Source: Prorocentrum cordatum (taxonomy: Eukaryota; Sar; Dinophyceae; Prorocentrales; Prorocentraceae). From it: a DNA stretch of 64,000 bases. Position numbers and translations under genes: made by a program. Below, piece by piece: positions 9,851 to 19,703 of this stretch; the first letter of the stretch is position 1; each line of letters starts with the position of its first letter. The stretch spans positions 27,501 to 91,500 of the forward strand of contig CAUYUJ010001751.1 of assembly GCA_963575745.1 (NCBI GenBank). The letters are read 5' to 3'. Below the pieces are notes generated by a model that was given only the letters and a program-made list of their open reading frames with translations, did no database searches and was not told the DNA's origin.

Positions 9851-10745
9851 TTCCTTGTGAATGATAATCATCTCTGTCGCACCACCAGGCGTGTTGGTAG
9901 GGCAGGCCAGGCGTTATGCCTGCGACCCCCTCCCCCTTTTGATCCTGAAGCTTGATACGTGCAACAGCTTCACGGATGGAGGGCGGGTGGTTTTCAAAAC
10001 GTGGCCCTCGCCTTAGCGCCGCGCAAAATTGTTCTGACACGTTGCAACAGTTTGACGGCTGGAGGGCGGGTCGTTTTCAACATGTGGGTCTCGCGTAGGC
10101 GCCACGCAATTTCGTCTTACACCTTCACGGATGTGGGGCGGGTGGCTCACAATATGTCGCTCTCACGTTCGCGCCGAGCACGGTCGCCTTAAAAGTGTGC
10201 AGCAGCTTCAAGGATGGAGGGCGGGTGGTGTTCAGAATGCTGTTCTCGCCTTAGCGCCGCGCGCCTTCGTCTTGAAAGTGCGCAACAGTTTCAAGGATGA
10301 AGGGCGGTTCTTGCTCAAGGGGTTGCTCTCGCCTTAGCGTCGCGCAGGTGTATTTTGAAAGTTTGCGTCAGCTCAAAAACTCACATGGTCGAAGTCCCAG
10401 TAACGGCGTTCTGGCAAGATGTAGAATTGTCAGAACGCAACAGTCACGTTGACTGGCGGGATTGAGGTCCCAGGAACAGCGTTCTGGCGCAAGTTGGGAC
10501 TGTCAGGACGCAGCAGCCATGTTGACTTGCGACGCTGGCGCCCCAGGAAGTGTGATTTGAAACGAATGTGACATCTCATACGCTTGTTCTTCAGTGGGTC
10601 GTTTGCTACAATGCAAATGAATTCTTGGAGGGCCCTATGAAGAGGAAATTTAGAGGCAGGGTTGAATGCAACATCGTTGCAACATCTTTGATGCGTCTTG
10701 GGTTTACACTGGTCCTCCTCCTCCTCCTCCTCCTCCTCCTCCTCC
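9851..10745 (+). repeat. Dispersed ~0.9-kb element K, copy 2
   Basis: Same order of blocks as 4861-5740: GTCGCACCACCAGGCGTGTT, GGCCAGGCGTTATGCCTGCG, five or six ~72-84-bp repeats with GGAGGGCGGGTGG, then the GTCCCAGGAACAGCGTTCTG repeats and CTTGGGTTTACACTGGTC. It is bordered by TCC repeats at both ends. Confidence 0.75.
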
Positions 10746-10825
10746 ATTTGTGGGGAGCCGATGGGGGACGGGGAGGACGCGAGGAGCCACAGGAAGAGGA
10801 CAGGAATGATCAGCAAGAGACGGAG

Positions 10826-10932
10826 GGGGGAGGCAGGAGGAGGAGGAGGCAGGAGGAGGAGGAGGAGGAGGAGGAATGAGGAGGAGGAGGAGGAGGAGGA
10901 AGAGGAGGAGGAGGAGGAGGAGGAGGAGGACC
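10826..10932. repeat. (GGA)n microsatellite
   Basis: GGA/GAG triplets, opposite in strand to the neighbouring (TCC)n tract at about 10718-10745. Between the two tracts is purine-rich unique DNA. Confidence 0.9.
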
Positions 10933-11272
10933 AGAAGATGGTAAACAGAAAGGGAGGGGAAGGGGGGATACAGAGTACAGGAAGGACGGGGAGGAGGATG
11001 AGCGGAACAAGGAGGAATGTGGACGAGGGGCGGGAAGAGGAGGAACAGCGGAGCAAGCGAACAAGGACGGGGAAGAAGGGCAGAAGAGCACGAGCAAGGG
11101 ACGAGCCCCCGGACGGCCCGGAGGCATTTTCAAACTGCTGCGACCAGACGCATGGCAGCTCTCGAAGCCGCGGGGGCAGTGACGCCAGCACTGCGAGCTC
11201 GAGGGGGCAAGCCCGGTGACGCCTCCAGCCAGTCACTCGCACATGCCCGCTGAAGACCGTACACGAGGGCCT

Positions 11273-11395
11273 CTAGCCGAGCGACTCCAGCATCGCGTCG
11301 AGGTCCTTGCGCATCTTCACGACCTCGACCCGCGCCTGCTCCAGGTAGTTCTCCGGGGTGTTGACCTTCCAGTTCCCGGACTTCGCGAACGCGGA
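11273..11395 (-). CDS. Exon-like fragment, possible 3' terminal exon
   Basis: A minus-strand frame ends in TAG at 11275-11273 and encodes NWKVNTPENYLEQARVEVVK followed by MRKDLDAMLESLG. The composition is that of an amphipathic helical protein, unlike the Arg/Gly/Pro-rich shadow frames. No start codon is nearby and the upstream boundary is not clear. It could be the last exon of an intron-rich minus-strand gene or a fragment of a processed copy. Family not recognised. Confidence 0.35.
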   Translation of the reverse strand, partial: SAFAKSGNWKVNTPENYLEQARVEVVKMRKDLDAMLESLG

Positions 11396-11869
11396 GGGGT
11401 GGGAGGAAGGAAGACCACGTAAGCATCAACTTGGGTCCCTCTGATCATGTTCAGACTCTGGGAGGCCAAATTAGGCCTCCGTGCGGAAGGCGGGCGTGTG
11501 GGGTCGTTGGACGTACGGAAGAAGCGCACGTTGGCATCATAGATGCTATTGTTTTCGAGCGTGCCTAAGCGAGCTTAGAGTGGTCGTCCTGGGTGCGGTC
11601 GTTTTGAATGTACCTCAACGACTTTACAAATGTGCTGTTATTGTGTTTGATCGTGCTTGCTATATATATATATAGATATATGTATAACGAAGGGGGGCCC
11701 AAGCATACAGCCAACCTGTGTAATAAGGATGCGCATGAAGGGGATACGAGGGCCTCGTAAAGCCACGCCGAGGCGGAGGAGGAGGAGGAGGAGGAAGAGG
11801 AGGAGAACGAGGAGGAGGGGCAGCGGATGCAGAGGGTAACCTTGGAAAGCTGCTCATATAAACCGTCTA
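11396..11869. other. Mixed spacer with small microsatellites
   Basis: Holds a short (TA)n tract near 11660-11690 and a (GGA)n tract near 11775-11820. No gene seen. Confidence 0.5.
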
Positions 11870-11990
11870 CGGTCCGCGCGGATTCCTTGGAGCCCCGCCC
11901 TTGCGCGCGGAGCGCGCCAGGGGCGGCGCCGGAGGCGCCGCCAGGGGGGCCCCAGCGCGAATGCAAAAAATCCTCGCGGAGCGTCGGAAG
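11870..11990. repeat. Hairpin repeat family L, copy 1
   Basis: Carries GCGCGCGGAGCGCGCCAGGG followed by GGCGCCGGAGGCGCCGCC, both self-complementary. Outer words GCGGATTCCTTGG and AAAAAATCCTCGCGGA are roughly inverted. Two related copies lie at 40985-41210. Likely a small non-coding hairpin element. Confidence 0.6.
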
Positions 11991-12104
11991 CTTTCTGTTT
12001 ATGCCGTCATGTCCTCTTCGATGCACTGCGGGCGTCCGCGGGCGGCTTCCCTGCCGGCGCCACACCTCCTCCCCACTCACCTAGCCGGGGGCGAGCCTGG
12101 GCGC

Positions 12105-12310
12105 AGGAGAGCCCAAGTCGGATCGGCGATCGACATGACTCGGATCGGCAGAAATCGACAGCCCAAGTCGGGAAAAGTCGAATCGGAGGACATCGGCAGG
12201 CTAGTATGCCTCCAATGAGAAATCGGAGCCCAGATCGGAATCCCGAGTCGAATCGAATCCGAATCGGGAGCCATCGAAGTCGAATCGAATCGCATCGGCG
12301 GAATCGAAAC
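12105..12310. repeat. Block of degenerate GAATCG/AATCGG repeats
   Basis: The words GAATCG, AATCGG, GTCGG and CATCGG recur every few bases without a fixed period. Similar blocks are at 31200-31430. It is not a simple microsatellite. Confidence 0.6.
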
Positions 12311-12484
12311 GAGCCCTGCAGTGGGGGGGGGGCAAGCGAAAGCGATCGGCGATGCGGAGTCCCGAGAGAGTGCGGTGACAGAACGTGCGGTGACCTCGAA
12401 CTCCCCCAGGACCTCACCGCACGGTCCGTCAACGCACGGCCCTGGGACCTCGGATGCCCCAGTCGCCCGAGACGTCCTCGGAGA

Positions 12485-12660
12485 GGGCCTCGAGTAGGGG
12501 GCCAGATGCGAACCCTACCCCTACCCCCCACGATTTCTGAGGGGGAGGGTGGGGTTCACTTCGCTCGGGAGCTCCCGCGCGAAATGAACCCCAACCCTCC
12601 TCCTCAGAAATCGCGGGGGGCAGGGGCAGGGCTCGCATCTGGCCCGCTACTCGAGCCTCG
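12485..12660. mobile_element. Long palindrome with ~75-bp arms
   Basis: The left arm starts CTCGAGTAGGGGGCCAGATG and the right arm, read in reverse, starts CTCGAGTAGCGGGCCAGATG. The arms pair through CGATTTCTGAGG and GGGGTTCA to a centre of TCGGGAGCTCCCG. It has no ORF. It is bounded by CTCGAG at both ends and could be a solo TIR element or a foldback element. Confidence 0.8.
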
Positions 12661-12689
12661 GCGGTGGACAAAAACCTCCCTCTAGCACA

Positions 12690-13260
12690 CCTCCCTCTGG
12701 TGTGACAACGGCCCCTCGCGAACCGCACCCGGCAGGAGGCCGATTCCACCCCCGCGGGTCCCAGAGCCGTGCGGGGACCCCGAAGTGCCCACCGGCTCAC
12801 CACGCGGCGTGGTCGCCACCGCGCGTGGGCAGGGGGCCCTACCCCTGCCCCGCACGATTCCTGAGGGGGAGGCTGGGGGTGGGGTTTGCGTTGGGCCCTG
12901 CCCGGCAGGAGGCCGAGTCCACCCCCGAGGGTCCCAGAGCCGAGCCCTACCCCTACCCCACACAATTCCTGAGGGGGAGGCTGGGGGTAAGGGTAAGATT
13001 TGCGTTTGGCCCCCTGACCGGCAAGAGACCGACTCCACCCCTGCGGGTACCGCGGAGCCGCGCGGGGACCCCGAAAGGCCCACACGGGGCCCTCCGCGCG
13101 GCGGCGTGGCCGCCGCCGCGCGCGGGGGCCCCCCGAGAAGGCGAGGCGGCGTATGCCAACCCCCGCGGGTCCCAAAGCCGTGCGAGGACCCCGAAGTGCC
13201 CACCGCGGCCCACCGCGCGGCGGCGTGGCCGCCGCCACCGCGCGGGGGCGCCCCCCCTCG
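12690..13260. repeat. Very GC-rich imperfect tandem repeat
   Basis: The words CGGCAGGAGGCCGA, CCGCGGGTCCCAGAGCCG and GGGGACCCCGAAGTGCCCAC recur in blocks of about 150-200 bp. They alternate with the CGATTCCTGAGGGGGAGGCT word shared with the palindrome just upstream. The long open frames are by-products of the GC bias. Confidence 0.6.
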
Positions 13261-13447
13261 AAGGCGAGGAGGGCGGCGGCGGGCGGCAGGCCGCCCCCCC
13301 GCGCGGCGCGCTCGGAGAGGGGCGCGCGGCGGAAGGGGCCGCTCGGGAGGAGCGCTCCTCTGCGGCCCTCTCTCCGCGGGGGGGGGCCGCCCGCCCTGCC
13401 CCTCTCGCTCCGGAGAGGGCCCGGGGCCAGAACCCCGACAACCAACT

Positions 13448-14173
13448 TCTCCTCCTCCTCCTCCTCCTCGAGGATCCTCCTCTCCTCCTCCTCCTCCTCC
13501 TCCTCCTCCTCCTCCTCCTCCTCCTCCTCCTCCTCCTCCTCCTCCTCCTCCTCCTCCTCCTCCTCCTCCTCTCCTCCTCCTCCTCCTCCTCCTCCTCCTC
13601 CTCCTCCTCCTCATCCTCCTCCTCCTCCTCCTCCTCCTCCTCCTCCTCTCCTCCTCCTCCTCCTCCTCCTCCTCCTCCTCTCCTTTTTTCCTCCTCTTTT
13701 TCCTCCTCTTTTTTCCTCTCCTCCTCCTCCTCCTCCTCCTCTCCTCCTCTTCCTCCTCCTCCTCCTCCTCCTCCTCCTCCTCCTCCTCCTCCTCCTCCTC
13801 CTCCTCCTCCTCCTCCTCCTCCCTCCTCCTCCTCCTCCTCCTCCTCCTCCTCCTCCTCCTCCTCCGCCTCCTCCTCCTCCTCCTCCTCCTCCTCCTCCTC
13901 TCCTCCTCCTCCTCCTCCTCCTCTCCTCCTCCTCCTCCTCCTCCTCCTCCTCCTCCTCCTCCTCCTCCTCCTCCTCCTCTCCTCCTCCTCCTCCTCCTCC
14001 TCCTCCTCCTCCTCCTCCTCCTCCTCCTCCTCCTCCTCCTCTCCTCCTCTCCTCCTCCTCCTCCCCTTCCTCCTCCTCCTCCTCCTCCTCCTCCTCCTCC
14101 TCCTCCTCCTCCTCCTCCTCCTCCTCCTCCTCCTCCTCCTCCTCCTCCTCCTCCTCCTCCTCCTCCTCCTCCT
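13448..14173. repeat. Long (TCC)n microsatellite, about 725 bp
   Basis: Nearly pure TCC triplets with phase slips (TCTCC) and a few TTTTCC interruptions near 13680-13715. The slips produce long overlapping open frames on both strands. It ends directly at the left boundary of the LINE fragment at 14176. Confidence 0.97.
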
Positions 14174-14178
14174 CATGA

Positions 14179-16566
14179 CAACACTTGGAGGAGCGCATCT
14201 ACGAGGCTTGGCAACGACGACAACACGCTGAAGTACACCAACTGTCTCGACTCCTGGCTGGCACCAACTACGGCAAGCGCAACCACAACTACAGCCGCGC
14301 GACCAGATCTCGCCCCAGCTTGCAGGAGTGGGCAGATCACATTGCACAAGACGGCCAGCACGGAGGGTTCAGAGCTCACCAGATCGACCTCGAGGAGGAG
14401 AAGCGCATCTTGAAGGAGACCACCTACGAGTTCACCACCGAGCACAACCTGCAAGTTCGCCAGGAATACGAGGACGCCAAGGACGGCATCAAGCGAGCAC
14501 TCTACGGCGTCACCAAGCGGCTCAAGTACTTCAAGAAGCGCGCCTCCGTGCCAGACTGGTCACTGCCCGCAGAGATCTTCCAGATGACCCTACAGCCCGC
14601 CAACATCACCAAGCAGAAGTCGAAGACGACAGGCGTGGGATACGATGACGAGCTCGCTGAGGCTCCCCTCGCGCAGGAGAGCTTCGAGTCAGTCCTCAAC
14701 CGCGTGTACCGCGTCGGCTTCGCCCCCCTCAACGCCCGCCACAGCCAGAGCTTCGCCCTCGACAAGAAGAACGGCAAGCCCAAAGTCCACGGCTTGCGTG
14801 TACTCCACATGCTGTGCCCCTTCTGGCGCTGCTTCTACAGACAGCTCCAGTGCAAGTCCAAACCGTGGTCACCCCCTCCCCATGCTCACGGCTGCTGGCC
14901 TCATAGGCGTCGCGAAGTCCCCATGGCAGCCTCCCGCATCGTCGCCTACCGCCTGCAGAGGGTCAACGCAGACTTCATCGTCGGCAGCAAGGACGCCACC
15001 AACGCCTTCCCCAGCACCAAGATCGACAAGGCCACCAACACCATCCCGACCGCCCTCAGCGTAACAGAACAGCGTCTCTTTCACCAGCGCTACCAGTGCG
15101 CCAGCGTCCAGATCGACGGGTTCGACTCCACAGGCGACTTCTACCTCGGCTCAGGGGTCATGCCAGTGCGCAGCACAGGACCGACTTCCTTCAACTTCGT
15201 CTATGAGCAACCAAATGGACAATGGCTCGAGGAGACCCCGCAGGACACCGCCCCCTTCGCGGCAGTGTCACCCATCACGCACGCCCTGCTCGACCTTTCC
15301 GTCTACCTGTACGTCGACGACATCTTCAAGATGCACCTCGCCCCATCGGGCGCCGCGCGGGACGCCGCCTCGGCCCTCGCCAACAGCAACACCATCCTCG
15401 ATCAGTGCCTTGCCGAGTACGGGTTCCACCAGAACAGGGATAAGGAGGAGATCGCTGGCGGCCTGCGCACGCGGAGGGAGAACCGACCCCTAGCAGATCA
15501 AGTCCAAGGGCGAGTCCTTCGCACCCTTAAGTACCTGGGCGGCCACTTCCACCACGGCGGCAGCAACACCATCGAGATAGACATGCGCATTCAAAGCATC
15601 AAGCGAGCCTAGCACATCATGGGCAAGTTTTGGCATCGCAAAGCACCGTGGCGCCTCAAACGTATCATCTTCATTAACAAGGTGATTGGTGCTGCAACCA
15701 GCGGCATGGACTCCTACCTCCTCAAGGACACCGAATACAAGCGCCTCGACGCCGTCATTGCCACCTACACGCGCGTACCCATGCAAGGCAAAGCCACCAA
15801 CATCGACGAAGCGGGCACCTACCGCACCATGGCCAACAACGAAGTGTTCAAGCACTGTCACCTATCCCCGATGTACATCGAGCTGCGAGTGAGGAGGCTG
15901 CGCATGATACAGGCCTCTGCCAGGTACCCGACAGATTACGATCAGTGGCTCACGGCACTCTTCGGCTCCATCAAGTTCGAGATCGACTACAATCGTGAGC
16001 ACATCGGAGAGCTCGACGACAATGGACATCTCACCGCGGAAGCGAACCCCATGGCAAAGCAGTACTACAACGACGTCCTCTCCATCCCCGCGTTAGACAG
16101 CGCCGAGGAGTTCAGCTACGCATGGGACGGGAGCATCACTCAACTGTATTACGACGCAGAAGTTGCAGCGGCTTTCACCAAGATCGATGCGGCAGAGCTC
16201 AGAGCCAGGGCAACAGCAGTAGCGATTCCACCTCCTAGTGTCGAGCCTCAACCGCACGAACAAGACCAACGAGCAGGAGACGAACTGGGTTACTACAAGT
16301 GTGACTTGTTAACGGACGCGGGACAAGTCTGCGGCCGTGTTTTTTCCCACATGGACAGCGCTCTGTACCCATCAGACCGCGACAAAAGGAGGAGAGCACG
16401 GGCTTCGATCAGCAACTGCAACAGTCACCATCACCAATCAGTGTCCGCTCTGTCGTACCACGTTTCTCGATCGAGCCCAAGCCGAAGATCACCTGCTGCG
16501 ATCTCTCAAACACAAGCGCTGCATTGCCGACAACACCAGGCGTCACTATCCGTTGACATCGATTGA
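14179..16566 (+). pseudogene. 5'-truncated LINE reverse transcriptase (decayed)
   Basis: One reading frame runs from a TGA at 14176 to 16566 with a single in-frame TAG at 15610. It encodes a reverse transcriptase: palm motif A in VGSKDATNAF (near 14985), motif B near GSGVMPVRSTGPTSFNF, motif C YVDD (15310-15321) and a thumb-side KYLGGHF. After the stop comes a conserved tail ending in a C2H2-like CDLLTDAGQVCG. A frameshift near 16340-16420 then moves into another frame with CPLCRTTF and CPLCPHLHPF fingers, ending in DHVCTHH (to about 16650). There is no endonuclease, no RNase H and no ATG start, and the 5' end abuts the (TCC)n tract. It is probably a non-LTR (LINE) RT of uncertain clade; the order of finger domains resembles site-targeting LINEs. 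Confidence 0.8.
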
Positions 16567-16748
16567 GAACCCAGTCTGTCCCCTCTGTCCACACCTGCAT
16601 CCGTTTGCACACCTCTCAAGCTTCCAGGACCACGTTTGCACGCATCACCTCCCCGCCGCAGAACACGAGATTTCAATCGACATCGGCCTCTTCCAGGATG
16701 ACTTGGTGCGTGCCAAGCGAGAAGGACATCGAGGAGGTGGCGAGCAGC

Positions 16749-17558
16749 ATGGCGGATACGGATCGCTCCAGCAAGCAGCGCAAGACCACGCACCCCAAGG
16801 GCAAGGGCGGCCACCAGAAAGGCGCAAAGGCAGAGGGAAAGGACGCGGACGGGGATACCCATATGCAGGACAAGGAAGAGGCAGAGCAGCAGGGCGTGGC
16901 AAGCCCAGCAGCAGCCGCAGCTTCAGGCCAGCAAGTACGACGCCAACGACGAGGGGGGAGAAGCCTACCAGACCAAGTGCGACCCCAAGCTGAAGAAGTT
17001 GCTCCCAGTGCTGATCAAGCAAGTGCTGGTCAACACGCAGCAGATCGCCTGGGTCGTTTCCGCGGTATACAGCACGTACCTGATGCCGACCCAGACCAAG
17101 GTGATCAAGGCGCTCCAAACCTGCAGGAAGATCTACGCGGACAAGTGCAAGGAGGCGGGCAAGGGACACTCGCTGGGACCACCAGAAGGACACCTCTACG
17201 TCACGCTTATTTCGACCCTCTGCTCCGACGACGTGGGCGCCAAGACCAAGAGCATTCTCGCAGAGCACGGGAAGTCCGTGGACCAGGTCAGTGTGGCTAC
17301 AGTCCTCAACAAGGTGAAGCACCTGAAGATCAGCAAGTGCTACGACAGCAACCAGGCGAAGATCACACTGTATATCGAGCAGGGGCCCTGGACCGACGCG
17401 GAGGCCGAGGAGGATCCTTCAGAGAGCAGAAGCAGCAGAGCAACATCAAGGACAGCATCCACAGGGCGCTGATCCAAGCGGGAGCCACTATGAAGACGGG
17501 CAAACCACCAGCGGGAGTCATGGAGGATGAGCTGGCTGCGTGGTTGGCAGGGCTATGA
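16749..17558 (+). pseudogene. Frameshifted Lys-rich ORF downstream of the LINE RT (ORF1-like?)
   Basis: Starts at ATG 16749 (MADTDRSSKQ), a Lys/Gly/Ala-rich N-terminus. The frame shifts near 16930 into a folded-looking middle part (KLKKLLPVLIKQVLVNTQQI, ALQTCRKIYADKC, SVDQVSVATVLNKVKHLKIS). It shifts back near 17410 to finish at 17558 (QAGATMKTGKPPAG, DELAAWLAGL). The three segments fit end to end, so this is one protein with two frame breaks. It overlaps the zinc-finger end of the RT. It could be ORF1 of an adjacent, otherwise lost element or an accessory ORF of the same one. No family recognised. Confidence 0.55.
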
Positions 17559-17715
17559 TTATGGGAATATGGATGGCCGACTCGACTACGCCTCGTTCGG
17601 CAAGGTGATCGGCGTTGCGTGGCGCCGCGATCACGATGAAGGTGCCGCTCTGAGCGGCGACGGCGGGGGCCCATCCTTGCGGCCGAACGCACTGCTCCGC
17701 CCCCCTATGCCGCTC

Positions 17716-17833
17716 GATCCTCCCCTTCCTCATCCTCCTCCTCCTCCTCATCCTCCTCCTCCTCCTCCTCCTCCCCCTCCCCCTCCTCCTCCTCCTCCTC
17801 CTCCTCCTCCTCCTCCTCCTCCTCCTCCTCCAG
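17716..17833. repeat. (TCC)n microsatellite at the 3' side of the LINE fragment
   Basis: TCC triplets with a few TCATCC interruptions. With the tract at 13448-14173 it brackets the LINE fragment. Confidence 0.9.
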
Positions 17834-17878
17834 GGCCAAAACCAGACAGAAACTCTCTCGGAAAGCGCGAGAGCTCAG

Positions 17879-18052
17879 GTCGGGCACGTCCTCCCACGGG
17901 CGGCTTCGGGACGAGGGATGCAGAAGCAAAAAAGGAATCAAAAAATCAAACCACGACTCAAGCGCAGCAGCAGATACCAGGGGAGCATCGTCCCTGGACT
18001 CCTTCGCGACTGCTGTTTCGGATGTTCCTCCTGCAGAGGGAGCATGCCTGGC
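17879..18052. mobile_element. TIR element family A, copy 3 (diverged)
   Basis: The left end GTCGGGCACGTCCTCCCACG and right end CCTCCTGCAGAGGGAGCATG match the family A ends with several changes. It sits 45 bp after the (TCC)n tract. Confidence 0.65.
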
Positions 18053-18508
18053 CCGGAAGAAATGCCCCGCCGCCCTTCCGAGAAGGGGCCCGCCCCCCCG
18101 CGCCCCCCCTGGGGTGGCAGCGACAGGGAGGGGAGCGGGGGGCGGCAAAGGGGCGGAGGGGGGGCACACGTCGACCTGGCATCGGCGATACGTCGCCGCT
18201 AGATCGGCAGCAGGGCCTGGCTAGGATGCTGGCCCCATCGTACTCGGGGGCCACATCCCAGGAGATGCCCTCGAGCGCCCAGAAGAGCATCGAGGCGGCG
18301 CCGAACGAGTACCGCCTCCCAGGGCCCGACGCGCCATCACTTTCGGTACTGCCTCGGTGCTCGAAACTCCTTCCGGTGGCCAAGGCCAAGGAAAAGGTTG
18401 GAACATCGCACGCTCCCGGGCAGGCTCGGGCCTCCGGGCCCCCCATCGGCGATCCACGGGCGACGGGGGATCGAGGCCTCCCCCGCCGCCCCTGCAAGTT
18501 TATCTCAG
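18053..18508. other. No gene recognised
   Basis: GC-rich. Open frames exist on both strands but none has a recognisable domain. The words GGCATCGGCGATACG and GCCCCATCG weakly recall element J. Confidence 0.4.
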
Positions 18509-18672
18509 GTCGGGCATGTCCCCCTACAGGCCGATGTTTGGACGAAAAATGAAGAATACGCCGAAGATGTTCCAAAGATGCACAAGAATAATAAAAACAT
18601 CGTCCTCTGACTATTGTTTGACTACTTTTGACTATTCCCCCTGTATTCCCCCTGTAGAGGGACAGGCCCGAC
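18509..18672. mobile_element. TIR element family A, copy 4
   Basis: The left end GTCGGGCATGTCCCCCTACA and right end CCTGTAGAGGGACAGGCCCGAC pair over about 22 bp. The element is 164 bp, with an AT-richer interior. It is preceded by CAG, so it begins AG|GT, which would be compatible with an intron-generating element. Confidence 0.85.
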
Positions 18673-18689
18673 TTAAAGTTAATCAGACG

Positions 18690-18870
18690 CTGCCGAAACA
18701 ATGCAACGTTCCAGAAAATCACCACACCACCAGAACACTGGACCTCACCTTTCTGCGGCATGTCTCGAGCCAGATCGTTCTGTGAGGGCCCCGGGGGTCC
18801 GAAACTGGGCGAAATCGCCCGTTGTGGAAAAATGACAACGCCAGGATCTCAGGGGTGTCTGTCCCCACCC
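18690..18870 (+). repeat. Dispersed repeat family F, copy 1
   Basis: Shares TTTCTGCGGCATGTCTCGAG, GATCGTTCTGTGAGGGCCCC and CGAAACTGGGCGA with 36580-36770. No coding signal. Confidence 0.6.
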
Positions 18871-19159
18871 CGGAGCCTGTTCTTTCTTAGACTCAGGCAA
18901 GTTTACTTGCACGGACGGGGGGGCCTGGACCTGAAGCAAGTCGCAAACGACTCGGCGTGCGGAAATCGCGCAGGTCGAAAGGCACTTGCACGCTAGTACT
19001 CGTTCGAAAAAGGGCGAGGACGGGCGGGGAGGACGCCATGCAAGTAAAGTCGCCGGGTTTTCTTCTTACATATAAATGTAGATATACATGTAGAAAGAAA
19101 GAGACAGAGAGAGAGAGAGAACAAACAAAAAAACAGAACAAACAACACATAGACAGAGA
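18871..19159. other. No gene recognised; short (GA)n tract
   Basis: Contains a GAGA run near 19100-19120 followed by an A-rich stretch. Nothing else recognisable. Confidence 0.45.
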
Positions 19160-19355
19160 GGTGCACCCATCGGTCGGAAGAAGTAGGTAGAAACACTAAG
19201 TAGGACGTCGTTGAACATATATTGGGTTCTGCCCGCTCCCTGGGGAGGCCTGAAAAAGTGAAGCCACTCGATCATTGAAGTAGGAAGGCGCTCAACGTAG
19301 ATGGGAGCATGGGGATCAAAACATACCAACTTTCAACGACCGACGGGTGTGCGTG
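19160..19355. mobile_element. Possible TIR element I, followed by (TA)n
   Basis: GTGCACCCATCGGTCGG on the left and CGACCGACGGGTGTGC on the right are imperfect inverted repeats of about 16 bp around 165 bp. CGACCGACGGGTGCGC recurs alone at 32586. A (TA)n tract follows at about 19363-19392. Confidence 0.45.
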
Positions 19356-19357
19356 TG

Positions 19358-19397
<40 letters not shown>

Positions 19398-19464
19398 AAT
19401 GATGTAAAAATGGCTTACATCGTTGCCCCTGATTCCCTCTGGGCAAGCCGCCACACCCGGGTGG

Positions 19465-19645
19465 GGTCCTCCTCCCTCCTCCCTCCCCTCCCCCCTCGAG
19501 CCTCCAACCCCCTCCCCCCATCCCCCTCCTCCATCCCCCCCCTCCCCCCATTCCCCCTTTTCCCTCCTCCCCCTCCCTCCCTCCCCCTCCTCCTCATCCT
19601 CCTCCTCCTCTTTCCTCTCCCTCCTCCTCCTCCTCCTTTTCCAGT
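19465..19645. repeat. (TCC)n/(CCCTCC)n microsatellite at the 3' side of the LINE
   Basis: Pyrimidine-rich triplet repeats that border the 3' end of the minus-strand LINE about 60 bp beyond its stop codon. Confidence 0.9.
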
Positions 19646-19703
19646 GGCTCTCTCCTCACCCTACCATTCCAGGAACGAAAGGGCTGACCAAAACTAAGAT
19701 GAA

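Noticed and set aside
9256-9864. Leu/Ser-rich frame resembling a membrane protein
   Set aside because: Poly-Leu and poly-Ser come from CTC/TCC repeats; there is no normal coding sequence around them.
12785-14413. Very long open frames (up to 542 codons) across the TCC tract
   Set aside because: They are built from Ser/Pro/Leu or Glu/Arg/Gly runs produced by phase slips in a triplet repeat. All frames are similarly open.
14515-14530. GGCTCAAG within the LINE RT
   Set aside because: It lies inside coding sequence (RLKYFKK) and the rest of the SL is absent.
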